Of a stretch of 64,000 nt of DNA, positions 8,419 to 16,624 are shown piece by piece. The first letter of the stretch is position 1, and each line of letters opens with the position of its first letter. Below the pieces are notes generated by a model, which was given only the letters and a program-made list of their open reading frames with translations, searched no databases and was not told the origin of the DNA. This DNA comes from Phycisphaerales bacterium Planc_01. GTDB lineage: Bacteria > Planctomycetota > Phycisphaerae > Sedimentisphaerales > Anaerobacaceae. Both the position numbers and the translations under genes were made by a program. The stretch covers positions 21,418 through 85,417 of the forward strand of contig LVBB01000099.1 of NCBI GenBank assembly GCA_001603075.1. The letters are read 5' to 3'.

Positions 8419-9221
8419 CGCGATTCTTCCTTTCCGATGCGTGACGTGCCCCACGGCGGCCCGGACCCATGCCGCACCGACGCCGCAGGCGCACTGATAC
8501 CTACCCCGACGAGTCTATGTCCATCTTCGGGTCGCGTCAAGTCCTCAGGGCGGCCGTCGGAATCGACCTGGCCCGTTCGATCCGCTGGCGTTGGATGGGG
8601 CGGCGTCCCGTCCGCGTTGGCTGTCCCGGCGTCCGCGGCGGGGGAGATCGGCTTTGTTTCGCACGAAGACTCGTCGGCCGCCGTCTCGGCCGGCAGGGTG
8701 ATCGTCCGCAGGCGACGGACCTTCTCCAATTCGCTCACCGTGCGGTACAGGCTGTGCTCGATCCGCCGCTCGTACATGCCCAGCCGATCGAGGACGCGGT
8801 AGTTGGTGAAGTCCTTGATCGTCACGCGGCCCAAGGCGGTGTCGCGCGGGTCCGGGCCGTCCTCCGATCCGCTGTAGTCGGAGGCCCGAATGCTCCTGGT
8901 CAGGGGGCGGTCGTCTTTGGCGAGCAGCGTGTCGAAGACCTCGGCCTGGAGCCGGTCGGCCCGCCGCAGCCGCCAGGCCAGACCGACGATCCGCTCGGCC
9001 AGGATCGCCTCCATCGCTCCGGCCGGGTGCAGCTCGGCCAGCAGCATCGCCCGATACGACTCGAACTGACCGGGGTCCTCCCCGCTGATCACCGTCTTTT
9101 CCGCCAGCAGCCCGTGCCGGACCGCATTCTGGGCCACCACCGCCTTGCCCGCCTCCGTCCGGGGCCCCGTCGATTTCTGCGCGTTCAACCGATTCGCCCG
9201 CACCTGCGATTCCGTAGCCAT
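8415..9221 (-). CDS. hypothetical protein, NAQKSTGPRT-signature family
   Basis: A 268-residue soluble protein. The N-terminus carries RANRLNAQKSTGPRTEAGK and then QNAVRHGLLAE, a signature I associate with a multi-copy family of unknown function in planctomycetes and relatives. A charged helical middle follows (LAERIVGLAWRLRRADRLQ; LGMYERRIEHSLYR), then a low-complexity Pro/Gly/Asp tail containing CETKPIS, a short motif also seen in that family. The start is fixed by GGAGGG six bases before ATG 9221; ten upstream in-frame codons lack one. The stop overlaps the DUF1080 start by 4 nt. No enzymatic motif is visible, and I do not assign a function. Confidence 0.65.
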   Translation of the reverse strand: MATESQVRANRLNAQKSTGPRTEAGKAVVAQNAVRHGLLAEKTVISGEDPGQFESYRAMLLAELHPAGAMEAILAERIVGLAWRLRRADRLQAEVFDTLLAKDDRPLTRSIRASDYSGSEDGPDPRDTALGRVTIKDFTNYRVLDRLGMYERRIEHSLYRTVSELEKVRRLRTITLPAETAADESSCETKPISPAADAGTANADGTPPHPTPADRTGQVDSDGRPEDLTRPEDGHRLVGVGISAPAASVRHGSGPPWGTSRIGKEESR

Positions 9222-9243
9222 ACCCAACCCTCCACATCGATGA

Positions 9244-9264
9244 TTTACCATTTACCATTTACAA
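9244..9264. repeat. three tandem 7-bp units in a 5' leader
   Basis: TTTACCA, TTTACCA, TTTACAA in direct tandem. The tract falls between the minus-strand promoter at 9287-9316 and the start codon at 9221, so it would be transcribed as part of the leader. It is AT-rich in an otherwise GC-rich region; slippage could vary the leader length. Confidence 0.6.
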
Positions 9265-9286
9265 ATTATTATTTCGTTCTATGACT

Positions 9287-9316
9287 ATAGTACTAACGCA
9301 ACTCTGTTTCCGTCAA
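9287..9316 (-). promoter_or_regulatory. candidate promoter of the NAQKSTGPRT/DUF1080/aroA/aroC run
   Basis: On the minus strand, TTGACG (9316-9311), an 18-nt spacer and TACTAT (9292-9287). It lies about 60 nt before the ATG at 9221 and is the best promoter-like match upstream of this four-gene stretch. Confidence 0.5.
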
Positions 9317-9789
9317 TAGAAAAACGCAGGAATTCTCCTGTCGGCGGATCTGGGCGTAACATATTGTGATATAACGACATGGGAGACTCGGAGTGGATGG
9401 TGTTTGCCCGGCGTTGCCCTCGACGTCGCGACCTTGGGGGGGGGTTGCGGGGGCGCGCCTGGCTATAATGGCGCTATGGTAGGGCGAAGACATCGTTTCG
9501 GCGTTGCGGCAACGGAAGGCGGGGCTGTGCGGGCGGTATCCCATCCGGCACGAGATTATCGCCCTGAACGCCGACAATTGCTCCCTGCTACAACACAAGA
9601 GGGTCAAGGGGCAGTCCTGTCGGTAATCATTGCGACGATACCGGCCGAGCGGTGATCTCAGATCGGCGCATGATGCGTTTGTGCCAGACTCGGGCGGGAG
9701 AAGGCGCGTAGGGGGGCGCTGATGACTGCCGAAAGGGCTGGCCCCAGAACTGCCCCCCGATGACACGGCCGGAACGTATGATGCGCCGC
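9317..9789. other. intergenic stretch without a credible gene
   Basis: About 470 nt separating two minus-strand genes. Open frames exist on both strands (for example 9404-9655 plus and 9293-9766 minus), but none has a ribosome-binding site and a recognisable protein. A TATAAT at 9464-9469 has no -35 at an acceptable distance. A run of nine G occurs near 9436. It could be a degraded gene; I see nothing firm. Confidence 0.4.
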
Positions 9790-10734
9790 CTACAGGCCGG
9801 GGACGGGAATGTCCGTCAGCGTCAGCAGGATCGTCGCCTCGTACGGGTCCATGGCGATCGTATAGCGGATACGCAACTCTTCCAGGCTCGCGCAGTCGTT
9901 GAGCGTGAATTCCCGCGTTTGCGTGAGCATGCCTTCTCGGCTCGACCCCTGATAGGAGTGGGCGCTGCGAACCGGGCGGCCCTCCAGATCAACGATCTCG
10001 GCATGGCTTATCACGTCGAAGTTGACCACCTTCGAAGTGTGGTACCAATCCGCGGTTTCGTCCCAATAGTGCGCGTTCGGATCGAAAGGCCCATTGGCAC
10101 TGCCGCTGACATCCAGCACCTCTTCCGTGACCGCGATGAAGCAGTGGTCGTCGAGTTGGTCTGTCTTTGTGATCTGGATGCGGTACCGAGGCACGATTTC
10201 GATCCAGGCCTGACTCACTTCGATCGGAACGTCAATGGTGGTAAAAGGCTGGCCGTAGAGCGCTTCCACGGTAAAGGCGAGTTCCGAAAGCGACGCCACG
10301 TAGGGCTGATCGAAGTCCAGAGGCAACTCCACGCAGAACGTCTTGGGCCGATCCCCGAGCACCCAGACATTGCCATCCGGCCGGACCACTGCATCGGCAT
10401 CGAACAGCACCGCTTCCCCATCCTGATCGAAGGCCCATAGCGCGGTCGCGCGCGTGGTCGCCACCGCGATCAGGTCGTTGAAGTCGAGCACCTCCACGCT
10501 CCCGGAGACCTTGATCGTCGTCTGGACGGTTCCCTCGGCAACGTCAGGGCGCGCCTTCGGGTTGTGGGCCGTAAGACACCGCGTCGCCGAGTCCCACGTG
10601 GCTGCCAGCAGACCCGTCCCGTCTCGAACGGCGTTCGGATCGTCCGCCTGGACCGCTGCAATCGACATCGTCCAGATCAGCACCATGGTGGCCGCTGTCG
10701 CGAGCCGAAAATGACGTGCTACATACCCGTTCAT
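9790..10734 (-). CDS. secreted protein of unknown function
   Basis: A 314-residue precursor. Residues 1-32 form a signal peptide (basic N-terminus, hydrophobic core, cleavage near AAVQA-DDP). The mature part is predicted all-beta, with many alternating strands (TTIKVSGSVEVLDF, VWVLGDRP, YRIQITKTDQ) and no Cys-rich or catalytic motif that I recognise. The mature N-terminus DDPNAVRDGT contains the 'DPNA' tetrapeptide that recurs in linkers elsewhere in this window. The start ATG at 10734 has GGGAGGA upstream; an in-frame extension to 10797 lacks a site. It stands alone between intergenic gaps. A beta-sandwich envelope protein is a reasonable guess, with no function assigned. Confidence 0.6.
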   Translation of the reverse strand: MNGYVARHFRLATAATMVLIWTMSIAAVQADDPNAVRDGTGLLAATWDSATRCLTAHNPKARPDVAEGTVQTTIKVSGSVEVLDFNDLIAVATTRATALWAFDQDGEAVLFDADAVVRPDGNVWVLGDRPKTFCVELPLDFDQPYVASLSELAFTVEALYGQPFTTIDVPIEVSQAWIEIVPRYRIQITKTDQLDDHCFIAVTEEVLDVSGSANGPFDPNAHYWDETADWYHTSKVVNFDVISHAEIVDLEGRPVRSAHSYQGSSREGMLTQTREFTLNDCASLEELRIRYTIAMDPYEATILLTLTDIPVPGL

Positions 10735-11047
10735 TCTGAGTCCTCCCTCGCACAAAAGCATGTAATTTGATGACACCACATACCTGGAATCCGCCATTTC
10801 GCGACCATACGCCTCGTCACTGTGAGGTAAGACCCGATCCAGCGGGCTTCGTTACAGTTTTTCTTGCCGATCGAGACGGATTTCCGCGTCAACCCACGCC
10901 TCACCGCCCAGGCAGGCGGATGTGCGTCCGCAAATCGCCTTGGGGCGTGACCTCAGAGCCGCCCACCGTCAAATGGCGGGGGGGAATTAGACGTGTCCGG
11001 TACGTTTTCGGGCAGGAATTCTCCGGGTGGAATTGAGGGTACCCGGC
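10735..11047. other. intergenic stretch with no gene seen
   Basis: About 310 nt upstream of the secreted-protein gene. No coding frame with a ribosome-binding site stands out. The segment near 10990-11030 (GTGTCCGGTACG and following) matches sequence just before the second repeat copy near 14470, so part of it belongs to the dispersed repeat. Confidence 0.35.
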
Positions 11048-11115
11048 ACGAATGGCACGAAGATAAGCGGCGCTGGTTCGCCGGGTGCGCTCGGGGGCGA
11101 GGCATGCCTCGCCCC
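11048..11115. repeat. dispersed repeat, copy A, with terminal palindrome
   Basis: A 68-nt unit starting ACGAATGGCA and ending in a perfect 22-bp palindrome at 11094-11115 (GGGGCGAGGCA followed by its reverse complement). About 60 nt are nearly identical to 14481-14546. It lies in the intergenic space downstream of the SGNH gene. Transcribed, the palindrome would fold into a very stable stem, as in REP/MITE-like elements. Confidence 0.75.
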
Positions 11116-11258
11116 TGCTTGCGCGACCTGATGGGCCACAGTGTTTTGTCCCGATCCGACGGTTTCGCACGCGCCATCCTCGGACGGGGTAATCCGGTGA
11201 CACCATAGAATGGCGGTCCCCGTTGTGCCCCGTTCTCTCTGTTGCGTGGGGTGCGTCC

Positions 11259-12593
11259 TCATTCGGACTTGGGGAAAAGCGCCATGAGGCTGTCGGCGAA
11301 GAGGGTGTGACCGTAGACGTTGGGATGGTTGATGTTGTTCTCCATGAGGGTGATGTACGGGATGCCCTGCCGCCAGAGCCGGCCGTAGCGCAGGGATCCT
11401 TCGGCAACCGCGATCGGGTTCTCCTGGGCGAAAAGACGGACGCCTTTGACGTAGGCGCGGGGATCCTCGTCGATATTCCGCTGGCTCGACAATCCCATCC
11501 AACTGGGACGGATATAGTGGGGGGTCAGAATGATCCACTCGGCGCCGATCTCGCGGAAGTCGGCCAGGATCTTCCCGTAACGCTCCTGGACTTGGGCTTC
11601 TGAAAGTCCCCCATCATTGACGAATTCGGAGACGACCAGATCGGGCTTCCAGTTCAACACCCTTTCTCGGTAATTGTGTTCGCTGCCCGGCGGTTCGCGC
11701 AGGTAGCTGCCGGTATCGCGTCCGCCCCATGCTTCGGTGACCAATTCAATCTTGGCGTTTGGATAACGTGCTTTCAGACGCTCGACAAACATCGTCTGGT
11801 AGCGATGGAAGGTGGTCACGCTGTCGCCCCAGGCGAGGATCTTCAGCGGCTCTCCAGACCGGAGCTTTCGCAGGGCGTTGGGCAGGCATCTTTCTGCCAC
11901 CGACAAGCCGGTCGCCGCCGGCTCCGGATAGGCGGTTTCCAGAATGGGGAAGAGGTTGTCCTCCGTCAGGGCGTCGAGCCGGCCGGAAACGAAAATGTTC
12001 GCCAGCCGGGTCTCGCCCGGGGCCAGCGTCGGTGGTTCGGGCATGGCCGTGTGCGGCGTTCCTGTCTTGAGGACAATCCGGCTATCGGCAGAGAGCACGG
12101 CCGAATCGATACGCAGTTTGGCGTACCGGTAGTCGATATACACCGGTTGGTCGGGGCCGATCCCTCCCTGCGGCAAACGACCGACGCAGCCGGAGATAAG
12201 GTCGGCCTCATAATCAGTGCCTTTCCTGAATCTTGCAGCCGCGGGCTCCGGCCCGGCTCGGACCACGAGACTCTCGGGATCAAGCGAGCCTTCTATCGTG
12301 CATTCCTCTGCAACGACGCCCGTGAGCCGGACGCCCCTTCTCCAGCCCGCGGTAGTCTGGGCGTCGAAATCCGGGAGCTTGTCGTATTTTTCATGGGCGA
12401 CCGTGACGGTATTCACGCCGGGGATCTGTAACTCGGCGGCAACTGGCGGGCGCCCCGGGACAGTCACCGAGACGGTCCAGTCTCCCGTCAGGCGGATCTC
12501 CGCTGGCGACATGACCGGGGCTGCCGCCTGGACCGATGAAATGCCGCACATCACAGCGGCGACAAACATGACTTGTATGGCTTGTTCTTTCAA
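11259..12593 (-). CDS. secreted SGNH/GDSL-type esterase
   Basis: A 444-residue precursor with a signal peptide ending near VQAAA (residue 25). An N-terminal beta-rich region (30-230) precedes an SGNH-hydrolase domain (about 250-440). Block I is ILAWGDSVT with nucleophile Ser258; block II is WGGRDTGS (Gly291); block III is SEFVNDGG with Asn326; block V is NINHPNVYGH, giving catalytic His423 with Asn420 where Asp is usual. Known relatives deacylate acetylated polysaccharides, which suits the neighbouring GH43 enzyme. The start is TTG: GGGAGG lies five bases before it, whereas the next in-frame ATG (codon 9) would shorten the signal peptide. Confidence 0.8.
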   Translation of the reverse strand: MKEQAIQVMFVAAVMCGISSVQAAAPVMSPAEIRLTGDWTVSVTVPGRPPVAAELQIPGVNTVTVAHEKYDKLPDFDAQTTAGWRRGVRLTGVVAEECTIEGSLDPESLVVRAGPEPAAARFRKGTDYEADLISGCVGRLPQGGIGPDQPVYIDYRYAKLRIDSAVLSADSRIVLKTGTPHTAMPEPPTLAPGETRLANIFVSGRLDALTEDNLFPILETAYPEPAATGLSVAERCLPNALRKLRSGEPLKILAWGDSVTTFHRYQTMFVERLKARYPNAKIELVTEAWGGRDTGSYLREPPGSEHNYRERVLNWKPDLVVSEFVNDGGLSEAQVQERYGKILADFREIGAEWIILTPHYIRPSWMGLSSQRNIDEDPRAYVKGVRLFAQENPIAVAEGSLRYGRLWRQGIPYITLMENNINHPNVYGHTLFADSLMALFPKSE

Positions 12594-12792
12594 CGTAACC
12601 TCCCGCGGCGGCGCCGAGACAGAAAAGGGACAGCAGGCCCTTGGTTCGCACGTCTTGACTATTGACTATTCGCCGTCTGTCTTTCAATCGTATTGCTGTG
12701 CGTGTTGCGTTCTTCTCATTCTATTCGTCGTTCGACACGAGCTCTACGTCGCATGGTGACGAGGTGCCCCCGATGTCACCGTAGTGGCCCTG

Positions 12793-14358
12793 TCACACGG
12801 ATACCAGGACGGAATCCAGGCCCCCAATGAGAAGGGGAATCTTCCGGTCTTGCACCTGCAACTGGACGTCTTCTCTGGTCTCTGCAAGATTCCACAGGAA
12901 GACCTTTCTGGCGGTGGGATACCAGGCGCAGACAACGGGTTTGTCGTCGGTTACATAAGGGACGTTCAAACCGCCGGCCACCATTTCCGCTTTCAGTTTC
13001 CATAGGGCGTCCAGACTATCCGGGATCGCGCGAATGGGCTTCGGAATGTCTTTGAGCCCCGTGCGACAGAAGCAATTCCCTTTCGGCTGGCAATAGCGTG
13101 CATCCTGATCGGAAAGGAAAGTCCAGCCATTCGGGGACAGCGTCTCGACGACCTCAAAAGGAATGCCGCTTGCCAGGAAGATACTGAAGGGGTTGTCATT
13201 GCCGACATAGCGAGAGGCTTCGCCCCAGTAGTGTTTGAAGGGCCCTCGCGGCGTATGGCCTTCGATCGCCTCGTGGAAAGCCGCCTGTTTTCTCATCGCC
13301 GGGGCGAGCGTTTCCCAGTGGGTCTCGGGGAAGGGGGTCATCCCGGACATGTACATCGTGTTCCGCACGTCGCAGATCGTCGAGACCGCCAGCTTGGCGG
13401 CCATGTTCCTCGCGCTCAGTTGGTCCGCCGGGAAGGCCGTCGTTTCGCTGTAGGCGAGATCCGGTCTGGCATAGCGCCGATGGAAGAGGCAACTGAAGAG
13501 TTCTCCGGTCTTGCCGGAAAGACGTCCGAAGTCCCCGTCGTGGAACATCATTTCGCCCACCCGGAAGGGCGCATCCGCATAATCCGCCAGGCGAATGCCC
13601 GCTTTCTCGGCGCCCAAATACATGATCATATTCCCCAGGGCCACCTCCGGCGCCACGGCTTGCTGCGCCTTGAAGCACGCCGTCAATTGGTCACACGCAT
13701 GGTCCACCCAACACCGCAGGACAGGGGAGAAGTTCCGCGCTTGCACATCCGCCAGCAGTTCCTCCCAATGCGATTGCGAAAAACCATGTTTCTCCAGAAA
13801 CTGTTTCTTGTGCCAATCGCAGAAACAGCCCCCGATCACGCCCGGTCCCTGCGCGAGTCGGAAATCGTCGTCGAGGAAAACCGTCGCTGGCTTGAGTGCT
13901 CTGATCCGTCGAATGGCGTCGACATTCTCCTGCGTGGCGGGAGGGTGCAGCGAAGTGCCGGAGTACTTCGTGCCATCCGGTCTCTGAGCCATCTGCCAAC
14001 GCGTCGGCGGTGCAAGCGGCGTCGCACCTGTGACGTCACCCAGCGCATCGCCCGGATGCCCCAGCGGCACGTTGATGATGTTCCAGCCCAGCCCTTTCGC
14101 CTGGACCATGGCGATGACCGGTTTGAGGTCTTCCGGCTTCTCATACCAATGCCCGAAGAAATACGACGCCAGCCAGATATCGCTCACGCCCGCCTCTCGT
14201 ACGAGATCGAGCAATTCAGGGCGTTCGGCAATGACCTTGGAAGCCAGGCAGCAATGAAAACGCCGGGCGCCCTGTGCGGCCAGTACTGACGTAGGCTTCA
14301 GCAATGCCGAAGCACCCGCAGCGGCGCCGATCGCCAGAAAATCGCGTCTTGATAGCAT
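12793..14358 (-). CDS. Tat-exported TIM-barrel protein, glycosidase-like
   Basis: A 521-residue precursor opening MLSRRDFLAIGAAAGASALL, a twin-arginine signal (SRRDFLAI). The body looks like an (alpha/beta)8 barrel: strand-helix repeats starting with ELLDLVREAGVSDIWLASYF, then GLGWNIINVPLG, ATVFLDDDFR (acidic strand end, about residues 165-175) and a CFCDWHKKQF segment of the kind seen in uncharacterised GHL families. The C-terminal 100 residues look beta-rich, as in accessory domains of GH42-like enzymes. I cannot name the family or its catalytic pair with confidence. The start follows the Tat motif; upstream in-frame codons add only a short basic stretch. It lies between an esterase and a GH43 gene, so glycan processing is inferred. 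Confidence 0.6.
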   Translation of the reverse strand: MLSRRDFLAIGAAAGASALLKPTSVLAAQGARRFHCCLASKVIAERPELLDLVREAGVSDIWLASYFFGHWYEKPEDLKPVIAMVQAKGLGWNIINVPLGHPGDALGDVTGATPLAPPTRWQMAQRPDGTKYSGTSLHPPATQENVDAIRRIRALKPATVFLDDDFRLAQGPGVIGGCFCDWHKKQFLEKHGFSQSHWEELLADVQARNFSPVLRCWVDHACDQLTACFKAQQAVAPEVALGNMIMYLGAEKAGIRLADYADAPFRVGEMMFHDGDFGRLSGKTGELFSCLFHRRYARPDLAYSETTAFPADQLSARNMAAKLAVSTICDVRNTMYMSGMTPFPETHWETLAPAMRKQAAFHEAIEGHTPRGPFKHYWGEASRYVGNDNPFSIFLASGIPFEVVETLSPNGWTFLSDQDARYCQPKGNCFCRTGLKDIPKPIRAIPDSLDALWKLKAEMVAGGLNVPYVTDDKPVVCAWYPTARKVFLWNLAETREDVQLQVQDRKIPLLIGGLDSVLVSV

Positions 14359-14470
14359 AGTCGGTGGGTTCCTTTGTGGCCGCATGAGACGTCTCACAGA
14401 AGTCGCCTGTCATGACTTCACCACAGCCATCCTATAGCGAGAGGCAGCCGATTTCAAAGGGAGAATCAAA

Positions 14471-14546
14471 AGTGTCTGGTACGAATGGCATGAGGACAAG
14501 CGCGGCCGGTTCGCCGTGTGCGCTCGGGGGCGAGGCATGCCTCGCC
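14471..14546. repeat. dispersed repeat, copy B, with terminal palindrome
   Basis: Starts GTGTCTGGTACGAATGGCA and ends with a perfect 18-bp palindrome at 14529-14546 (GGCGAGGCA plus its reverse complement). It matches copy A across TGGTTCGCCG-type and GTGCGCTCGGGGGCGAGG blocks. Copy A has about 45 extra nt between its GGTACG and ACGAATGG segments. Copy B is 30 nt from the GH43 stop. Confidence 0.75.
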
Positions 14547-14575
14547 GCCCCTACCAGAGCCGTGGGGACAGACGC

Positions 14576-16405
14576 CTATTTTGATGGATACAGAGCGGCG
14601 GGTTCGAAGACGTTGACTTTCTGGATGGAGCCGTCGGGGTTGAATCGCATGGGGGAGAGGCAGGTTTCCCGTTTGTAGCCGGAGCCGTCGGGGATGGCGA
14701 ACCGGTGGTAAGCGATGAACCAGACGTCCCGGCCGGGGACCTGGACGACGGAATGGTGGCCGGCCCCCTGGACCATGCCTTCGCCCTTGAGGATCGGGTT
14801 CTCGGCGGCCTTCTCGAACGGCCCCATCGGCGAATCGGAGGTGCCGTAGGCGACGCTGTATCGCGGGTCGCGCGTGTCGTACTCCGACCACATCAGATAA
14901 TACGTCCCCTTGCGTTTGATCACGAAGGCCCCTTCGTTGTAGCCGGGCGGCGTGATGCGGCGGACGCCTTCGGGGTCGAACGAGATCATGTCGTCGTTGA
15001 GCTTGACGACGTAGCAGTTGCCCTGGCCCCAATAGAGGTAGGCCGCGCCGTCGTCGTCGACGAAGACCATCGGGTCGATGGTCTGGCCGCGCCATCGGCC
15101 GCGCGGCACCAGCGGCTCGCCCAGCGGGTCGCTGAACGGGCCGTGGGGCGTGTCGGCGACGGCGACGCCGATGTTCTGTGCGGCCGACGTATAGAAGTAG
15201 TACTTGCCGTTCTTGGTCGCGATGGCGGGCGCCCAGGCGTTGCGGTCGGTCCATTGGACGTCGACGCCCAGCCGGAGAATCACGCCGTGATTGCGCCAGT
15301 GCACGAGGTCCTTGGACGACATGCAACTGAACGACGTGGAGGCCCAGCCTTCGCTGCCGTCGGTGGTTGGATAGAGGTAGTAGGTGTCACCGAAGACGGC
15401 GATGTGCGGGTCGGCGTGATAGCCCGGCAACACCGGCGGCGGGGGCATCTCGTGCCGTACCGCTCGCAGCCCGTCGGCGATGGGGCGCGGGATCGCCAGG
15501 ACCGTCCCATGCCGCTGGCCGCGTACGGTCGCGACCTGGTCGCTGATGTCCGTCCAGTTCTGCCAATCGGTCGTGCGCAGGGCGCCGTAGCGGCCTCGCG
15601 TGTAATAGTCGATGTACATCACGTAGTCGTCGCCGACCTTCGCGACGGTGGGGCCTTCGGCCCGCGCGACGAATGCCGGCTTCTCGATGAGCGTATACGG
15701 CCCGCGCGGATCGGCGGCGGTCGCCACGTGAATCGGTCCCCACACGCCCTTGCCCTGCATGTCGCCTTCTTTGACGATCAGCACACAGGTGTCCTTGTCG
15801 CGGACGAGGGTGGCGTCGATGTGGTCGAAGCCGGGATCGAACAGCAGGGCGGGCGGGCTGAACGTCTCGAAGTCCTTCGTCGTGACATAGTACGTGCGGT
15901 TGTTCATCCGGTCGGCCGAGACGGTCTGGGGGAAGCGGCCCTCGACGTCGGACGACCAGGTGATGAGGTATTCCCGGCGGACCGCGTCGTAGAACGTCTC
16001 GGGGGCCCAGCAGTTCCGCGTTCCCGGCGTCTGTTCCATCAGGGGCAGATACCGCTGGTCCGACCAGTTCACCAGATCGCGGGAGTTGGCGTAGCCGATC
16101 CCCTTGTCGTTCCATCCGGTCGTCCAGACCATGTGGAACACGCCGTCGGGCCCATGCAGCACGTGCGGGTCGCGCATGAGCCGGCTGCCGACCGTCGGGG
16201 TCAGGAAGACGCCGTCGATCTGCGTCCAGCGGCAGCCGTCGTCGCTGACGGCCAGGTGCAGCCCGTCGCCGTCGCCGCGAAACGAGGTGAACAGGTAGAC
16301 CGTCTCCGACGCCTGCACCGGAGCAAGAGTCACCGTGCCGGCCAGGAACATCGCAACGCATCCTGCCCAAAGAAAGCAATAGAGTGCTCTGACGCATCTG
16401 CTCAT
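14576..16405 (-). CDS. secreted double-domain GH43-family glycosidase
   Basis: A 609-residue precursor with a signal peptide ending near PVQA-SET (residue 33). Two five-bladed beta-propellers of the GH43 type follow. The first (about 35-330) has MRDPHVLHGPDGVFHMVW and ARAEGPTVAKVGDDYVMY; the second (about 350-605) has YHADPHIAVFGDTYYLYP (general-base Asp), TIDPMVFVDDDGAAYLYWG (pKa-modulating Asp) and NEGAFVIKRKGTYYLMWS (general-acid Glu). Family members remove arabinofuranosyl or xylosyl units from plant polysaccharides. Both propellers appear to keep the acidic residues. The ATG at 16405 has AAGGAG six bases upstream; the open frame extends 46 codons further but lacks a site. The dispersed repeat lies just downstream. 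Confidence 0.85.
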   Translation of the reverse strand: MSRCVRALYCFLWAGCVAMFLAGTVTLAPVQASETVYLFTSFRGDGDGLHLAVSDDGCRWTQIDGVFLTPTVGSRLMRDPHVLHGPDGVFHMVWTTGWNDKGIGYANSRDLVNWSDQRYLPLMEQTPGTRNCWAPETFYDAVRREYLITWSSDVEGRFPQTVSADRMNNRTYYVTTKDFETFSPPALLFDPGFDHIDATLVRDKDTCVLIVKEGDMQGKGVWGPIHVATAADPRGPYTLIEKPAFVARAEGPTVAKVGDDYVMYIDYYTRGRYGALRTTDWQNWTDISDQVATVRGQRHGTVLAIPRPIADGLRAVRHEMPPPPVLPGYHADPHIAVFGDTYYLYPTTDGSEGWASTSFSCMSSKDLVHWRNHGVILRLGVDVQWTDRNAWAPAIATKNGKYYFYTSAAQNIGVAVADTPHGPFSDPLGEPLVPRGRWRGQTIDPMVFVDDDGAAYLYWGQGNCYVVKLNDDMISFDPEGVRRITPPGYNEGAFVIKRKGTYYLMWSEYDTRDPRYSVAYGTSDSPMGPFEKAAENPILKGEGMVQGAGHHSVVQVPGRDVWFIAYHRFAIPDGSGYKRETCLSPMRFNPDGSIQKVNVFEPAALYPSK

Positions 16406-16624
16406 GCTCGGCTCCTTGCCCTGGCGTTTCTCGGAGGACTTCGCTCCTCGCTGCAGCGAGGCGGCTTTTGCGCCGGCCATCCTATCGCAAGCCCTCGGCC
16501 GTGACAAGGCGGTTCGCGGCTTCGCTGCCCCTGCAAATCGCATGAGTGATGCAGGGGGCTTGTCGGCCGGTGGGAACGGGGCTACAATGCAGCGTGTTCC
16601 GAACCGCTAACGAAGGAGTCTGCC

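Noticed and set aside
9464-9469. Isolated TATAAT
   Set aside because: No -35 element at 15-19 nt and no downstream gene on that strand.
9404-9655. 83-residue plus-strand frame in the 9.3-9.8 kb gap
   Set aside because: No start signal, low-complexity start, no recognised family; possibly a decayed gene but not provable.
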